Assembly (NCBI RefSeq): GCF_902506455.1
Contig: NZ_LR733844.1
Coordinates: forward strand, 2,747,303 to 2,811,302
Length of the DNA stretch: 64,000 nucleotides
Direction: 5' to 3'
Source of the DNA: Sphingomonas sp. 8AM
GTDB lineage: Bacteria > Pseudomonadota > Alphaproteobacteria > Sphingomonadales > Sphingomonadaceae
Numbering within the stretch: the first letter of the stretch is position 1; the number at the start of each line of letters is the position of its first letter. Below the pieces are notes generated by a model that saw only the letters and a program-made list of their open reading frames with translations, was not told the DNA's origin and did not search any database. A program made the translations under genes and the position numbers. Below, in pieces: positions 45,967 to 55,216 of this stretch.

Positions 45967-47268
45967 ATGGCACCGGCGCAGCTCAGCGTGCTGTTCTTCA
46001 TGCAATTATTCGCGATCGTCGCGGTGTCGCGCGCGGTCGGCTGGCTGGCGAAACGCTATCTCGGGCAACCGCAGGTCGTCGGCGAGATGATCGCGGGCGT
46101 GCTGCTCGGGCCGTCGCTGCTCGGGCTGCTCGCCCCGGAGTGGCAGGCGCTGCTGTTCCCCAAGGAAGCGCGTGGGCTGCTCTACGCGGTCGCACAGCTC
46201 GGCGTCGGACTGTACATGTTCATCGTCGGGCTCGGCTTCCGCGCCGATCATTTCCGCAGCAACGCGCGCAGCGCGACCGCCGTGTCGCTGTCGGGGATGA
46301 TGGCGCCCTTTGCGGTCGCGTTGGTGCTCGCCCCCTGGCTGCGCTCGATCCCGGGGCTGTTCGGCCCGACCGTCACCGCGACGCAGGCGGCGCTGTTCAC
46401 CGGCGCGTGCATCGCGATCACCGCCTTTCCGATGCTGGCGCGCATCATCCACGAACGCGGGCTGTCGGGCACCCCGCTCGGTACGCTGTCGCTGTCCTCG
46501 GGCGCGATCGACGACGCCGGAGCGTGGACGGTGCTGGCGGTGGTGCTGGCGACGTTCGGCGATGGTGCAGGCGTCGCCGTCAAAGCGATCGGCGGCGCCG
46601 GCTTGTTCGCGATCGTCGTGCTCGGGATCGGTCCGCGGTTGTTGCGCCCGCTCGGCGCGCGTGCCGAGCGCACCGGGGTAGTAGGCCAGACCGAGACCGG
46701 CATCGCGCTGATGCTGTTCCTCCTCGCCGCCTTCGCGATGGACGCGGTGGGGATGCACGCGGTGTTCGGCGGCTTCCTGCTCGGCGTCGCCATGCCGCGC
46801 GGCGCGTTCGCCGAGGGGCTGAAGCGGCAGCTCGAACCGATCACCGTGCTACTGCTGCTGCCGTGCTTTTTCACCTTCAGCGGGCTCAACACGCAACTCG
46901 CGCTGGTCGCCGATCCGGCGCTGCTCGGGGTGACGCTGGTGGTGCTCGCCGCCTCGGTAATGGCGAAGGGCGGGGCGTGCTGGGCGGCGGCGCGACTGAC
47001 CGGGCAGGACAACGCCACCGCGCTCGGGGTCGGCGCGCTGATGAACGCGCGCGGGCTGATGGAGCTCATCATCATCAACATCGGGCTGGCGCGCGGCATC
47101 ATCGGGCCGGCGCTGTTCTCGATGCTGGTGCTGATGGCGATCGCGACGACGCTGATGACCTCGCCGCTGTTCGAGTTCGTCTATGGCCGCCGCGCACGCG
47201 AACGCGGCGAATTGGGCTCGCTCGACGAGGAAGGAGCAGCGCCCGCGTCGCAGCGGGCGATATCCTGA
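45967..47268 (+). CDS. Cation:proton antiporter, CPA2 (KefB/GerN-like) family
   Basis: A 433-residue monovalent cation/proton antiporter. About twelve helices are visible with CPA2 hallmarks: GQPQVVGEMIAGVLLGPSLLG, ACIAITAFPMLARIIHERGL, LSSGAIDDAGAWTVLA with the ion-binding aspartates, and MNARGLMELIIINIGL. No C-terminal RCK/TrkA-N domain is present, so it is a short-form antiporter rather than a full Kef protein. The ATG follows a strong GGGGAGGA. It is separated from the upstream lipoprotein gene by 67 bp. Likely role is ion or pH homeostasis. Confidence 0.92.
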   Translation: MAPAQLSVLFFMQLFAIVAVSRAVGWLAKRYLGQPQVVGEMIAGVLLGPSLLGLLAPEWQALLFPKEARGLLYAVAQLGVGLYMFIVGLGFRADHFRSNARSATAVSLSGMMAPFAVALVLAPWLRSIPGLFGPTVTATQAALFTGACIAITAFPMLARIIHERGLSGTPLGTLSLSSGAIDDAGAWTVLAVVLATFGDGAGVAVKAIGGAGLFAIVVLGIGPRLLRPLGARAERTGVVGQTETGIALMLFLLAAFAMDAVGMHAVFGGFLLGVAMPRGAFAEGLKRQLEPITVLLLLPCFFTFSGLNTQLALVADPALLGVTLVVLAASVMAKGGACWAAARLTGQDNATALGVGALMNARGLMELIIINIGLARGIIGPALFSMLVLMAIATTLMTSPLFEFVYGRRARERGELGSLDEEGAAPASQRAIS

Positions 47269-47301
47269 GCCCGAATCTGGTAAGCGGGTCCCTGCCCCTC
47301 C

Positions 47302-47378
47302 GTCATCCCGGACTCGATCCGGGACCCCGCTTTCTACCGGTCGTAAGAGGCGGGGTCCCGGGTCAAGGCCGGGACGAC
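47302..47378. repeat. Palindromic repeat family R3 (full copy)
   Basis: Arms GTCATCCCGGACTCGATCCG (with following GGACCCCGC) and its near-complement GCGGGGTCCCGGGTCAAGGC(CGGGACGAC), around a short non-palindromic loop. Half copies of the same family lie at 3794-3824, 53058-53087 and 55465-55492. It lies 33 bp after the antiporter stop codon. Confidence 0.8.
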
Positions 47379-47445
47379 AAGCACGGGACGTTGTTCGAGG
47401 CGAAAACGCAGTCGTTTGTCGTAGCAGCCGCGGTCTGTCAGGCGC

Positions 47446-47739
47446 TCACGAGCGGCGCAGCACCCGGCGGACCGGATAGAAGACCGCGCCGGGAGCAATG
47501 GACAGCGCCAGCACCACCGCCACCGCCGCGATCGACGCGCAGGTCAGCAGCCGCACCCAGCGCTCGCCGTCCATCGGCGTGCCGACCCGCACCAGCGCCA
47601 GCGCGATCAGCACCGCCGCGCCGCTGCGCAGCGCGCGCACCGCGCGCTCACCCGAAATGCCCGCTTCACGCCGGAACTTGTATGACGCCGCCGCCAGCAA
47701 CACGAACGCCAGCGCACACAGCAACACCCCTTCACACAT
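47446..47739 (-). CDS. DUF3325-like membrane protein
   Basis: A 97-residue protein with three hydrophobic helices (LLCALAFVLLAAASY, GAAVLIALALVRVGTP, ASIAAVAVVLALSIAPG). Size, helix layout and position as the last gene after a PepSY-type membrane protein match the DUF3325 family found in siderophore/iron-uptake operons. Its ATG overlaps the PepSY gene stop region by eight bases. The role in iron uptake is not defined at the biochemical level. Confidence 0.75.
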   Translation of the reverse strand: MCEGVLLCALAFVLLAAASYKFRREAGISGERAVRALRSGAAVLIALALVRVGTPMDGERWVRLLTCASIAAVAVVLALSIAPGAVFYPVRRVLRRS

Positions 47740-49297
47740 GTACCACCTCCCGTGACTGTCGCGATGTACGCACCGCCTGCGGCCGTGCCGCGCGCCACGC
47801 GGCGATGCTTAGCAGCGCCGCGACGCCCAGCATCGCTAGATCAAAACCCATGAACAGCCCGTCACCGTCGCGCCATGAGGCCAGCAGCCCGCGCGTCGTG
47901 GTCAGCGCATTGGCGACCGGCACCGCGACATAGATCGCGGCCCCGGCGGCGAAGAGAATCGCCCACGCCTGCTTCGCCGGCCGGAGCAATTGCAGCACCG
48001 CCGCCGCGCCCCAGGCATAGAACATCGTTGCGACCTCCACGGCCGCACGCCCCTCTAAGGCGGCCGGCATGATCCGGTTCGCGAGCAAATAGGCGCCCAT
48101 GCCGATCGGCAGCCCGGCGATGGTGGCGATATTCAGCCGCTCGACCAGCCGCAGGCCGAAGAACGGCGTCGCGCCCGGCCTGCGCCGCGCCGCGGTCCAC
48201 AGCAGCAACCCGGTACCGACCATCGCCGCCCCGGTCAGCCCGAGCAGGAACAGCACCCAGCGCAAAGCGGGCGCCGCAAAGTGCGCGAGGTGCAATCCCA
48301 GCATCACTCCCGCGGTCGACACCGCCGCCCCGCCGACCGACGGCGGCTGGAGCAGCGCGCCGGTCGCGCCCGAATAGACGACGGTGCCTGCGCGCGCGTT
48401 CAGGCGCGTGTCGGCAGCGCCGCTGATCGCCACCGTCGCGGCAGCGTCGCCGGGCTGCTGCACCACCACCCGGGAAGCTGGCATGTGCAGTCGCGCTTCG
48501 GCGTCGCGCACCAGCGGCGCGATCGCCACCAGCGGCGCTGGACGCCCGCTCGCCTCGGCGTCGCGCGGCAGGCCATAGGCTTCGCGCCCGAAGTCGAGCG
48601 GCTGCTTGTAATTGATCGCGATCGGATAGGGCAGGTACATCAGCACCAGCGTCATCAAGCCGGTATAGGTGATGACCGCATGGTAGGGCAGCGCCAGCAC
48701 CGCCGACACGTTATGCGCGTCCAGCCAGCTGCGCTGCCCCTTGTTCCAGCGCAAGGTGAAGAAGTCGGCGAAGATCCGCTTGTGCGTCACCACGCCCGAG
48801 ATGATCGCGCCGAGCATGAACATCGCGCACACGCCCGCCAGCCACCGCCCCCACGGATGCGGCAGCTGCAACTGGAAGTGGAAGCGGTAGAAATGCTCGC
48901 CGCCGCGGGTCTCGCGTGCGTGGATCGGCGCCCCGGTCGCCGGGTCCAGCACCTGTTCGTCGGCGCGCTTGCGGCGCTTGCCGGGCGCCTTTTCCGCAGC
49001 AGCGGCATCCGGCTTGGGAGTGGCGTAGACGTGGGTCACGACGTCGCGGTCGGTGGGCAGCTGGATGAACCATTGCTGGTCGCGGATACCGTCGCGCGAC
49101 AATTGCGTGACCGCATGCTGCGCCGCGTCGGCGGTCGCGGTGCGGTTCATAGGCAGTTCGGGCTGCATCCAGCGCGTGATCTCGGGTCGGAAATAGCTGG
49201 CGGTGCCGGTCAGGAACATCGCGAACAGGATCCAGCCGGCGAGCAAGCCCAGCCAGCTGTGGATCCACGCCATCGACTGCCGCAACGAGCGCGTCAT
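47732..49297 (-). CDS. PepSY-associated membrane protein (iron-uptake type)
   Basis: A 521-residue inner-membrane protein. It begins RQSMAWIHSWLGLLAGWILFAMFLTGTASYFRPEITRWMQPE, the standard PepSY_TM start with the His-rich first helix. Further features are the periplasmic PepSY-like region (residues about 60-190), GVVTHKRIFADFFTLRWNKGQRSWLDAHNVSAVLALPYH, and later helices with HLAHFAAPALRW. Members are thought to reduce or release iron from siderophores after TonB-dependent uptake. It overlaps the upstream gene by ATGA and the downstream one by eight bases. A Fur-box-like sequence precedes the operon. Confidence 0.9.
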   Translation of the reverse strand: MTRSLRQSMAWIHSWLGLLAGWILFAMFLTGTASYFRPEITRWMQPELPMNRTATADAAQHAVTQLSRDGIRDQQWFIQLPTDRDVVTHVYATPKPDAAAAEKAPGKRRKRADEQVLDPATGAPIHARETRGGEHFYRFHFQLQLPHPWGRWLAGVCAMFMLGAIISGVVTHKRIFADFFTLRWNKGQRSWLDAHNVSAVLALPYHAVITYTGLMTLVLMYLPYPIAINYKQPLDFGREAYGLPRDAEASGRPAPLVAIAPLVRDAEARLHMPASRVVVQQPGDAAATVAISGAADTRLNARAGTVVYSGATGALLQPPSVGGAAVSTAGVMLGLHLAHFAAPALRWVLFLLGLTGAAMVGTGLLLWTAARRRPGATPFFGLRLVERLNIATIAGLPIGMGAYLLANRIMPAALEGRAAVEVATMFYAWGAAAVLQLLRPAKQAWAILFAAGAAIYVAVPVANALTTTRGLLASWRDGDGLFMGFDLAMLGVAALLSIAAWRAARPQAVRTSRQSREVVHV

Positions 49298-49623
49298 GGC
49301 CGCACACCCAGCAACCACACCGCCAGCCCGGCAACCACCGCTCCGCCCCACACCGCGCCGGCGACTCGCGTCAATCGCGGCTCGTGGAAGGACCACAGCC
49401 CCACCAGCGCATAGAAGAGGAACCCGGGGATCATCGCCCAGACGGTTGCGTCGACCCGCGCGATCGGGAGGATCCGGGCGACAAGCGTCGCGACGAGCGC
49501 GGTCAGCGCGTAACCGCCGAAAAACGCGGTGAGACAGCGCGCCAGCATCGCCAGCGCAACGACGCGGATGTGGCGCATGCGCGGTGCTGGCGTCGTCGGC
49601 GATCCCACCCGCTGCATCAGCAT
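49294..49623 (-). CDS. DUF3649-like membrane protein
   Basis: A protein of up to 109 residues with three helices (VALAMLARCLTAFFGGYALTALVATLVARILPI, VWAMIPGFLFYALVGLWSFH, VWGGAVVAGLAVWLLGV). It is the first gene of a three-gene operon with a PepSY-type protein and a DUF3325-like protein, the usual DUF3649-PepSY-DUF3325 order in Fur-regulated loci. In-frame ATGs at 49623, 49617 and 49578 (MRHIRVVALAM) are possible starts; the last fits the family best. Function unknown beyond the association with iron. Confidence 0.75.
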   Translation of the reverse strand: MLMQRVGSPTTPAPRMRHIRVVALAMLARCLTAFFGGYALTALVATLVARILPIARVDATVWAMIPGFLFYALVGLWSFHEPRLTRVAGAVWGGAVVAGLAVWLLGVRP

Positions 49624-49666
49624 TCGCCACCTTCCCAGACCCGTCGATGGCAGGGCTATATCAGCG

Positions 49667-49685
49667 ATTGCGACTGACTAGCAAT
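49667..49685 (-). promoter_or_regulatory. Candidate Fur box upstream of the PepSY operon
   Basis: Read on the minus strand, ATTGCTAGTCAGTCGCAAT is a 19-bp imperfect palindrome with ATTGC/GCAAT ends, similar to Fur boxes of the TTGC-N-A-T/ATTCGCAA type. It is 44 bp upstream of the first possible start of the DUF3649-like gene, a suitable promoter position. Confidence 0.45.
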
Positions 49686-49893
49686 AGTGAAGCGGTGCTT
49701 TCCTGCGTTCCGATTTTTAGGCGTCGCAGACGCTGGATGGCTGGCACGCCGCCGGCAGCGCCGATCATGGTAGCGATTTATTTAACCATTACTGCGATGT
49801 GGGCAGCGGGAAAGGGAACACCGAACCAGCGTGCGGCGCCAGCCGGAGTAAGGCTGCGTGCCGCACGTACCCCGTCGCTTTGAAGAAACGGTG

Positions 49894-51675
49894 ATGCTAG
49901 GCGTTGGTTCCATGACGATAACCACGAATCCGGGTGCCGAAGGTCCGATGCGGGCGGCGTTGTCGCTGTGCCGCCGCCACATCCTGGCGGCGTTCGGCTT
50001 CAGTGCGCTGGTCAACATCCTCTACATCGCGCCGACACTGTACATGTTGCAGGTCTATGACCGGGTCGTGCCGACGCATGGCCGGCTGACCTTGTGGTTC
50101 CTCACCGCGGTGCTGCTCTTCGCGCTGATCACCTTGTCGATGCTCGACCGCATCCGCACGCGCCTGCTCGTCCGCGCCGGGGTGCGGCTTGACGCGACGC
50201 TCGCGCCGCTGCTGCTCGATGCGACGATCGGCCGCCCCGATCAGCCGGTCGCGCGGCAGGCGCTGCGCGAGTTCGACAACGTCCGCCAGACGCTGAGCGG
50301 CCCGGGCGTGCTCGCGCTGTTCGACGCGCCATGGACGCCGATTTACGTGGCGGTCTGCTTCCTCGTCCATCCGGTGCTCGGCGTCGTCGCGCTGGTCGGC
50401 GGGACGATCCTGCCGGTGATCGCCTGGCGCAACGAAAAGGGCACCCGCACCGCGCTGGAGCGGGCGCAGATCGCCGCCACCACCAGCTACGCCAGCCAGG
50501 AAGCGATGCTCGGCGGCGCGGAAGCGGTGCGCGCGCTCGGCATGCGCCGCGCGATGGTCACGCGGCAATTGCGTTATCGCGAGACGATGCTGGCGCTTCA
50601 GACCCGTGCCGGCTTCACCGGCGGCAATTACATGACCGCCACCAAGTTCGTCCGGCTCGCGCTGCAAAGCCTGGCGCTCGGGCTCGGCGCGTTGCTGGCG
50701 ATCGACAACCAGATTTCGGGCGGGTCGATCTTCGCCGCTTCGTTCCTGATCTCGCGCGCGCTCGCGCCGATCGAGATGCTGATCGGCAGCTGGAAAGGCA
50801 TCGCGCAGGCGCACGGCAGCTATCTGCGGCTCGACAAATTGCTGGCCGAGACGCAGGTGCCCGTGGCGGTGACGCAGCTCCCCGCCCCCAGGGGCACGCT
50901 GCGGCTCGAGAACGTCACGCTGTTCAACGACACGCGCGACGGCACGATCGTCAGCGACGTCTCGCTGCCGATCGCGGCCGGCGAGGTGATCGCGATCGTC
51001 GGGCCGAGCGGCGCGGGCAAGTCGACGCTCGCCCGGATCATCGCCGGCGCGATCCGTCCCGACCGGGGCCGCGTCCGCATCGACGGCGCCGACGTCACCG
51101 ACTGGGACCCCGAGTTGCTCGCCGAACATATCGGCTACCTCCCGCAGGACCCCTCGCTGTTCGCGGGCACGGTGAAGGAGAATATCGCCCGCTTCCGCAC
51201 CGAGCTGGCGCACGATCCCGCCGCGATCGATGTGGCCGCGATCAAGGCCGCCGAGCGCGCCCGCGCGCGCGAGCTGATCCAGCGGCTGCCGGGTGGCTTC
51301 GACCATGAGCTGAAGCCCGGCGGGCGCGGGCTGTCGGCGGGTCAGGCGCAACGCGTTGCCCTGGCGCGGGCGATGTTCGGCGATCCGGCGGTGCTGATCC
51401 TCGACGAGCCCAACGCGCACCTCGATGCCGAGGGTGACAGCGCACTGCTCGCCGCGATCGACCATTACAAGAAGGCCGGGCACACGATCCTGGTGGTCAG
51501 CCACAAGCTCGGCATCCTGCCGGTCGTCGACAAACTGCTGGTGATGCGTGGCGGCCGGGTCGAGATGTTCGGGCCACGCGACGAAGTGCTGCCCAAGATC
51601 GCGCCGCAACGCCCGCGCGCCGTGCCGCCGACCAAGCCAACCCCCACGATCACCGCCCCCAGCGCGAGCGCCTGA
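49894..51675 (+). CDS. Type I secretion ABC transporter (PrtD family permease/ATPase)
   Basis: A 593-residue ABC exporter half-molecule that forms the inner-membrane engine of a type I secretion system. The membrane domain (residues about 20-310) opens with FGFSALVNILYIAPTLYMLQVYDRVVPTHG, the PrtD/AprD signature. The ATPase has Walker A GPSGAGKST, signature LSAGQAQRVALARAM, Walker B VLILDEPNAHLD, and the switch histidine in VVSHK. It lacks a C39 peptidase domain, so substrates would carry a C-terminal signal. Start is uncertain: GTG 49858, ATG 49894 or ATG 49912. The adaptor gene follows three bases after the stop. Confidence 0.9.
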   Translation: MLGVGSMTITTNPGAEGPMRAALSLCRRHILAAFGFSALVNILYIAPTLYMLQVYDRVVPTHGRLTLWFLTAVLLFALITLSMLDRIRTRLLVRAGVRLDATLAPLLLDATIGRPDQPVARQALREFDNVRQTLSGPGVLALFDAPWTPIYVAVCFLVHPVLGVVALVGGTILPVIAWRNEKGTRTALERAQIAATTSYASQEAMLGGAEAVRALGMRRAMVTRQLRYRETMLALQTRAGFTGGNYMTATKFVRLALQSLALGLGALLAIDNQISGGSIFAASFLISRALAPIEMLIGSWKGIAQAHGSYLRLDKLLAETQVPVAVTQLPAPRGTLRLENVTLFNDTRDGTIVSDVSLPIAAGEVIAIVGPSGAGKSTLARIIAGAIRPDRGRVRIDGADVTDWDPELLAEHIGYLPQDPSLFAGTVKENIARFRTELAHDPAAIDVAAIKAAERARARELIQRLPGGFDHELKPGGRGLSAGQAQRVALARAMFGDPAVLILDEPNAHLDAEGDSALLAAIDHYKKAGHTILVVSHKLGILPVVDKLLVMRGGRVEMFGPRDEVLPKIAPQRPRAVPPTKPTPTITAPSASA

Positions 51676-51678
51676 GCC

Positions 51679-53043
51679 ATGGCCACCCTGCCCCTCCCCT
51701 CCTCACCGCTCGCCACGGGCGACGATGCGGTCCACCTGCCCGCCGATCCGCGCAGCGACATCCGCGCCGGCTTGATCGTCGCCGCATTGTTCTTCATCGG
51801 CTTCCTCGGCTGGGCGGCGTTCGCGCGGCTCGATGCCGCCGCCTATGCGGAGGGCGTGCTCGCGGTGTCCGGCCAGCGGCAGGCGGTCCAGCACCGCGAC
51901 GGTGGCGTGGTCGACAAGATCTTCGTTCGCGACGGCCAGCGCGTGCAGCAGGGTCAATTGCTGATCCGCCTCGGCTCGCCGGAGGTGCTCGCCAGCGAAC
52001 GCGCCCTGGCGTCGCAGGTCATCCGGCTGCTCGCCCAGCGCGCACGGCTTCAGGCCGAACAGCTCGGCCAGACCCGTGTCCCGACCCCGCGTGAATTCGC
52101 GACGCTCAACGCCGAGGATCGTGCGGAGGCCGCGCTGGCGATGCGGCTTCAGCAAACCGAGCTGAGCGCGCGCACCGCGACGCTCACCGCGCAGCGTGAC
52201 GCGCTCGGCCAGCGCGCCGCGCAGTCGAACGAACAGGGCCGTGGCTATGGCGAGCAGGTGCTGTCCGCGCAGGAGCAGTTGAAGCTGCTCGACGCGCAGC
52301 TTGACGCGTTGCGCCCGGTCGCCGCCAAGGGCTTCGTCTCGCAGACCCGGCTGCGCGAGCTGGAGCGGATGCGCGCCGAATTGCAGGGCCAGCGCGGGCA
52401 ATATTCCGCCAGCGTCGCGCAGACCCGCGAGGCCGCGCGCGAGAGCCAGATCCAGCGGCTCGAGGCCGAACGCACCTTCACCGAACGCACCGCCGCCGAC
52501 CTGCGCGACGTCGAGGTCCGGCTCGGCGAGCTGATGCCGAAGCTGGGCGCGGCGCGCGAACAGCTCGCGCGCACCGAGATCCGCGCCCCCGCGACCGGCG
52601 CGGTGGTCGGGCTGACCGTCTTCACCCCCGGCGGCGTGATCCAGCCGGGGCAGAAGCTGATGGACATCGTCCCCGAACAGGCGCAGCTCCGCATCCAGGC
52701 GCGTATCTCGCCCGATGACGCCGACGACCTAAAGGTCGGGCAGCACACCACCGTGAAGTTCCCCAGCCTCCACGAACGCGAGATCCCGCCGCTCAACGGC
52801 ACGATGACGCGGCTGTCGGCCGACAGCTTCACCGACGAGAAGACCGGCGTCAGCTATTTTACCGCCGAGATCACCGTGCCGCCCGCGGAGCTACACGTCC
52901 TGTCGCGGTTTCGCGGCGAGCAATTCAAGCTGCGGCCCGGGATGCCCGCACAGGTGCTGATCCCGCTGCGCAAGCGCACCGCGCTCGATTACGCGCTCGA
53001 ACCGCTCGTCGGCGCCTTCTGGTCCTCGTTCCGCGAGCATTGA
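51679..53043 (+). CDS. Type I secretion periplasmic adaptor (HlyD/PrtE family)
   Basis: A 454-residue membrane-fusion protein linking the ABC transporter to an outer-membrane TolC channel. One N-terminal helix (AGLIVAALFFIGFLGWAAFARL) leads to the biotinyl-lipoyl-like domain (VSGQRQAVQHRDGGVVDKIFVRDGQRVQQGQLLIRLGS). A long coiled-coil hairpin follows (residues about 85-295), then RAPATGAVVGLTVFTPGGVIQPGQKLMDIVP and the C-terminal beta-barrel. It is three bases downstream of the ABC gene. Neither TolC nor a repeat-in-toxin substrate is in the window. Confidence 0.9.
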   Translation: MATLPLPSSPLATGDDAVHLPADPRSDIRAGLIVAALFFIGFLGWAAFARLDAAAYAEGVLAVSGQRQAVQHRDGGVVDKIFVRDGQRVQQGQLLIRLGSPEVLASERALASQVIRLLAQRARLQAEQLGQTRVPTPREFATLNAEDRAEAALAMRLQQTELSARTATLTAQRDALGQRAAQSNEQGRGYGEQVLSAQEQLKLLDAQLDALRPVAAKGFVSQTRLRELERMRAELQGQRGQYSASVAQTREAARESQIQRLEAERTFTERTAADLRDVEVRLGELMPKLGAAREQLARTEIRAPATGAVVGLTVFTPGGVIQPGQKLMDIVPEQAQLRIQARISPDDADDLKVGQHTTVKFPSLHEREIPPLNGTMTRLSADSFTDEKTGVSYFTAEITVPPAELHVLSRFRGEQFKLRPGMPAQVLIPLRKRTALDYALEPLVGAFWSSFREH

Positions 53044-53378
53044 TCCGACGTTCCCTATTTCGTCGCCCCGGACTTGATCCGGGGACCCGCTTCTTCTCTG
53101 CGACCGGATAGGTGGCGGAAGCACGTCAACGTTGTCCGTCATTGCGAGCGTAGCGAAGCAATCCAGAGCCGGACCAGGACGCCCTGGATTGCTTCGCTAC
53201 GCGCGCAATGACCTAAGACGGTTCCGACCTCCGGTCATGATGATCCGGGTGGCCCGTGACCCATGTCACTGCCCCACCCCGACACACCCTTCGTTAACCC
53301 TCTTCCTTTACAGCGGGCATCATCGGCGACCGAACATGGCGCCGCGCCGTCCTCCCCCGTCGTTACCGTGAGTTGGCC
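53044..53378. other. 335-bp intergenic region carrying two repeat elements
   Basis: Holds a half copy of repeat family R3 (CGTCGCCCCGGACTTGATCC at 53058 onward) and a full R1 element (53137-53212). The last 160 bp lack repeats and should contain the promoter of the following glucan exporter. No gene was supported. Confidence 0.7.
53137..53212. repeat. Palindromic repeat family R1, copy 3 (inverted core)
   Basis: CGTCATTGCGAGCGTAGCGA through to CTACGCGCGCAATGAC. The asymmetric core AGCCGGACCAGGACGCCCTG is the reverse complement of the cores in the copies at 18422 and 55217, showing that the element is inserted in the opposite orientation. Confidence 0.85.
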
Positions 53379-55163
53379 ATGCCCCTGTCCGCCGAACGCA
53401 CCCGCTCGCCGCATGTTGTCCTCCGCGCGCTCGCGCTGCTCCGCCCGGAGCGGCTGAAGGCCGGCTCGCTGCTCGGTGCCGGCGCGCTGGTCGCCTTCCT
53501 GCAGGTCGCCGAGCCGCTGCTCTTCGGCAAGGCGGTCAACGGGCTCACCACCGGCGCGAACCCGATGCGCTACGTCGCGCTGTGGTGCGCGATCAGCGTC
53601 ACCGTCTTCGCCGCCGGCGTGGTCATCGCCCTCCTTGCCGATCGCATGACGCACCGTCGCCGCCTGATCGCGATGTCCACCTATGTCGAGCATCTGCTCG
53701 CGCTGCCGCCCGCCTTCCATACGCAGGCGCGCTCGGGCCGGCTGATGCGGATCATGATCTCGGGATGCGAGGGACTGTTCAACCTCTGGCTGCCGCTGCT
53801 GCGCGACCAGATCACCAATCTCGGCATCCTCATCCTGCTGCTGCCGATCGCGATAATGACCAACTGGCGGCTCGGGCTGGTGCTGGTCGTGCTGATGCTC
53901 GTCTATTCGGTCGTCAACCTGATCGTGATGCGCCACACCGCCACCGGTCAGGCGCGCGTCGAGGATCGCTTCACCGACATCTCGGGCAATCTCGGCGACC
54001 TGTTCGGCAACGTTACCGTGCTCCAGAGCTTCCTCGCGGTACCCGGCGAGATGGGCAACGTCCGCCGCTCGCTCCACGATCTGCTCCACGCGCAATATCC
54101 GGTGCTCAACTGGTGGGCGGTGTCGGCGGTGCTGACGCGCGGCGCGTCGTCGATCGCGATCGTCTCGGTGTTCGGCTTCGGCGCGGCGCTGATCGAGCGC
54201 GGGCTGGCGACGATCGGCGATGTCGTGTCGTTCGTCGGCTTCGCGACGCTCATGATCGCGCGTCTGGAGACAGTCACCGGCTTCATCGTCAACGTCGCGC
54301 AGCGGCTGCCGGCGCTCCGCCAGTTCTTCGACGTCCTCGACCAGCAGAGCCACATCACCGAGGCTGACGACGCCGTGCCGCTGGCGGTCGCCGAAGGCCG
54401 CGTTACCTTCGACAACGTCTCCTTCCGTTATCCGACCGGCTCGGGCGCGGTCCATGACCTCGACTTCGAGGTCGCCCCCGGCGAGACGGTCGCGATCGTC
54501 GGCCCGACCGGCTCGGGCAAGTCGACCGCGCTCGGGCTCTTCCAGCGCGCCTGGGATCCGGAGAAGGGCCGCATCCTCGTCGACGGTCAGGACATCAGTG
54601 GCGTCACTCTCGCCTCGCTGCGCGCCGCGACCGGCGTGGTGTTCCAGGAGGCCGGGCTGTTCAACCGCTCGATCGCCGAGAATATCGCGATGGGCAATCC
54701 CGACGCCACGATGGAGCAGATCGAGGATGCCGCGCGCATCGCCGGCGCCTGGGACTTCATCATGCGCAAGCCGGACGGCTTCGCGACCGCGGTCGGCGAT
54801 CGCGGCGCAGGGCTCTCGGGCGGCGAGCGGCAGCGGATCGCGATCGCGCGCGCCTTGCTCAAGAATGCACCGATCCTGCTGCTGGACGAAGCGACCAGCG
54901 CGCTCGACGTCGCCACCGAGGCACGGCTTCAGGAAAGCCTCGAGCGGCTGCGGCAAGGGCGGACCACATTCGTGATCGCGCACCGCCTCTCGACCGTGCG
55001 CGCCGCCGATCGGATCGTCGTGCTTGATCAGGGGCGGATCGTCGAACAGGGCGGCTTCGATGAGTTGCTGGCAGCGGGCGGCGCGTTCGCGAAGCTGGCG
55101 CAGGACGGCGGGCTCAGCACCCCTGCCGCCAACGACGACGCCGGAGCCCGCGCCGCCGCCTGA
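53379..55163 (+). CDS. NdvA/ChvA-like glucan-type ABC exporter
   Basis: A 594-residue ABC exporter half-molecule of the cyclic beta-1,2-glucan (NdvA/ChvA) group. The membrane domain runs from about 20 to 310, with AEPLLFGKAVNGL near its start. The ATPase has Walker A GPTGSGKST, the NdvA-like Q-loop region VVFQEAGLFNRSIAENIAMGN, signature GLSGGERQRIAIARALL, Walker B ILLLDEATSALD, and the switch histidine in VIAHRLSTV. ATG 53379 gives the family-length start. The actual polysaccharide is unknown; no glucan synthase gene is adjacent. It is independent of the type I secretion genes upstream. Confidence 0.88.
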   Translation: MPLSAERTRSPHVVLRALALLRPERLKAGSLLGAGALVAFLQVAEPLLFGKAVNGLTTGANPMRYVALWCAISVTVFAAGVVIALLADRMTHRRRLIAMSTYVEHLLALPPAFHTQARSGRLMRIMISGCEGLFNLWLPLLRDQITNLGILILLLPIAIMTNWRLGLVLVVLMLVYSVVNLIVMRHTATGQARVEDRFTDISGNLGDLFGNVTVLQSFLAVPGEMGNVRRSLHDLLHAQYPVLNWWAVSAVLTRGASSIAIVSVFGFGAALIERGLATIGDVVSFVGFATLMIARLETVTGFIVNVAQRLPALRQFFDVLDQQSHITEADDAVPLAVAEGRVTFDNVSFRYPTGSGAVHDLDFEVAPGETVAIVGPTGSGKSTALGLFQRAWDPEKGRILVDGQDISGVTLASLRAATGVVFQEAGLFNRSIAENIAMGNPDATMEQIEDAARIAGAWDFIMRKPDGFATAVGDRGAGLSGGERQRIAIARALLKNAPILLLDEATSALDVATEARLQESLERLRQGRTTFVIAHRLSTVRAADRIVVLDQGRIVEQGGFDELLAAGGAFAKLAQDGGLSTPAANDDAGARAAA

Positions 55164-55216
55164 CCTTGGGTCGATCGGCATCGAGATCATGATGACGTGC
55201 GGTCAAATTCCCATTT

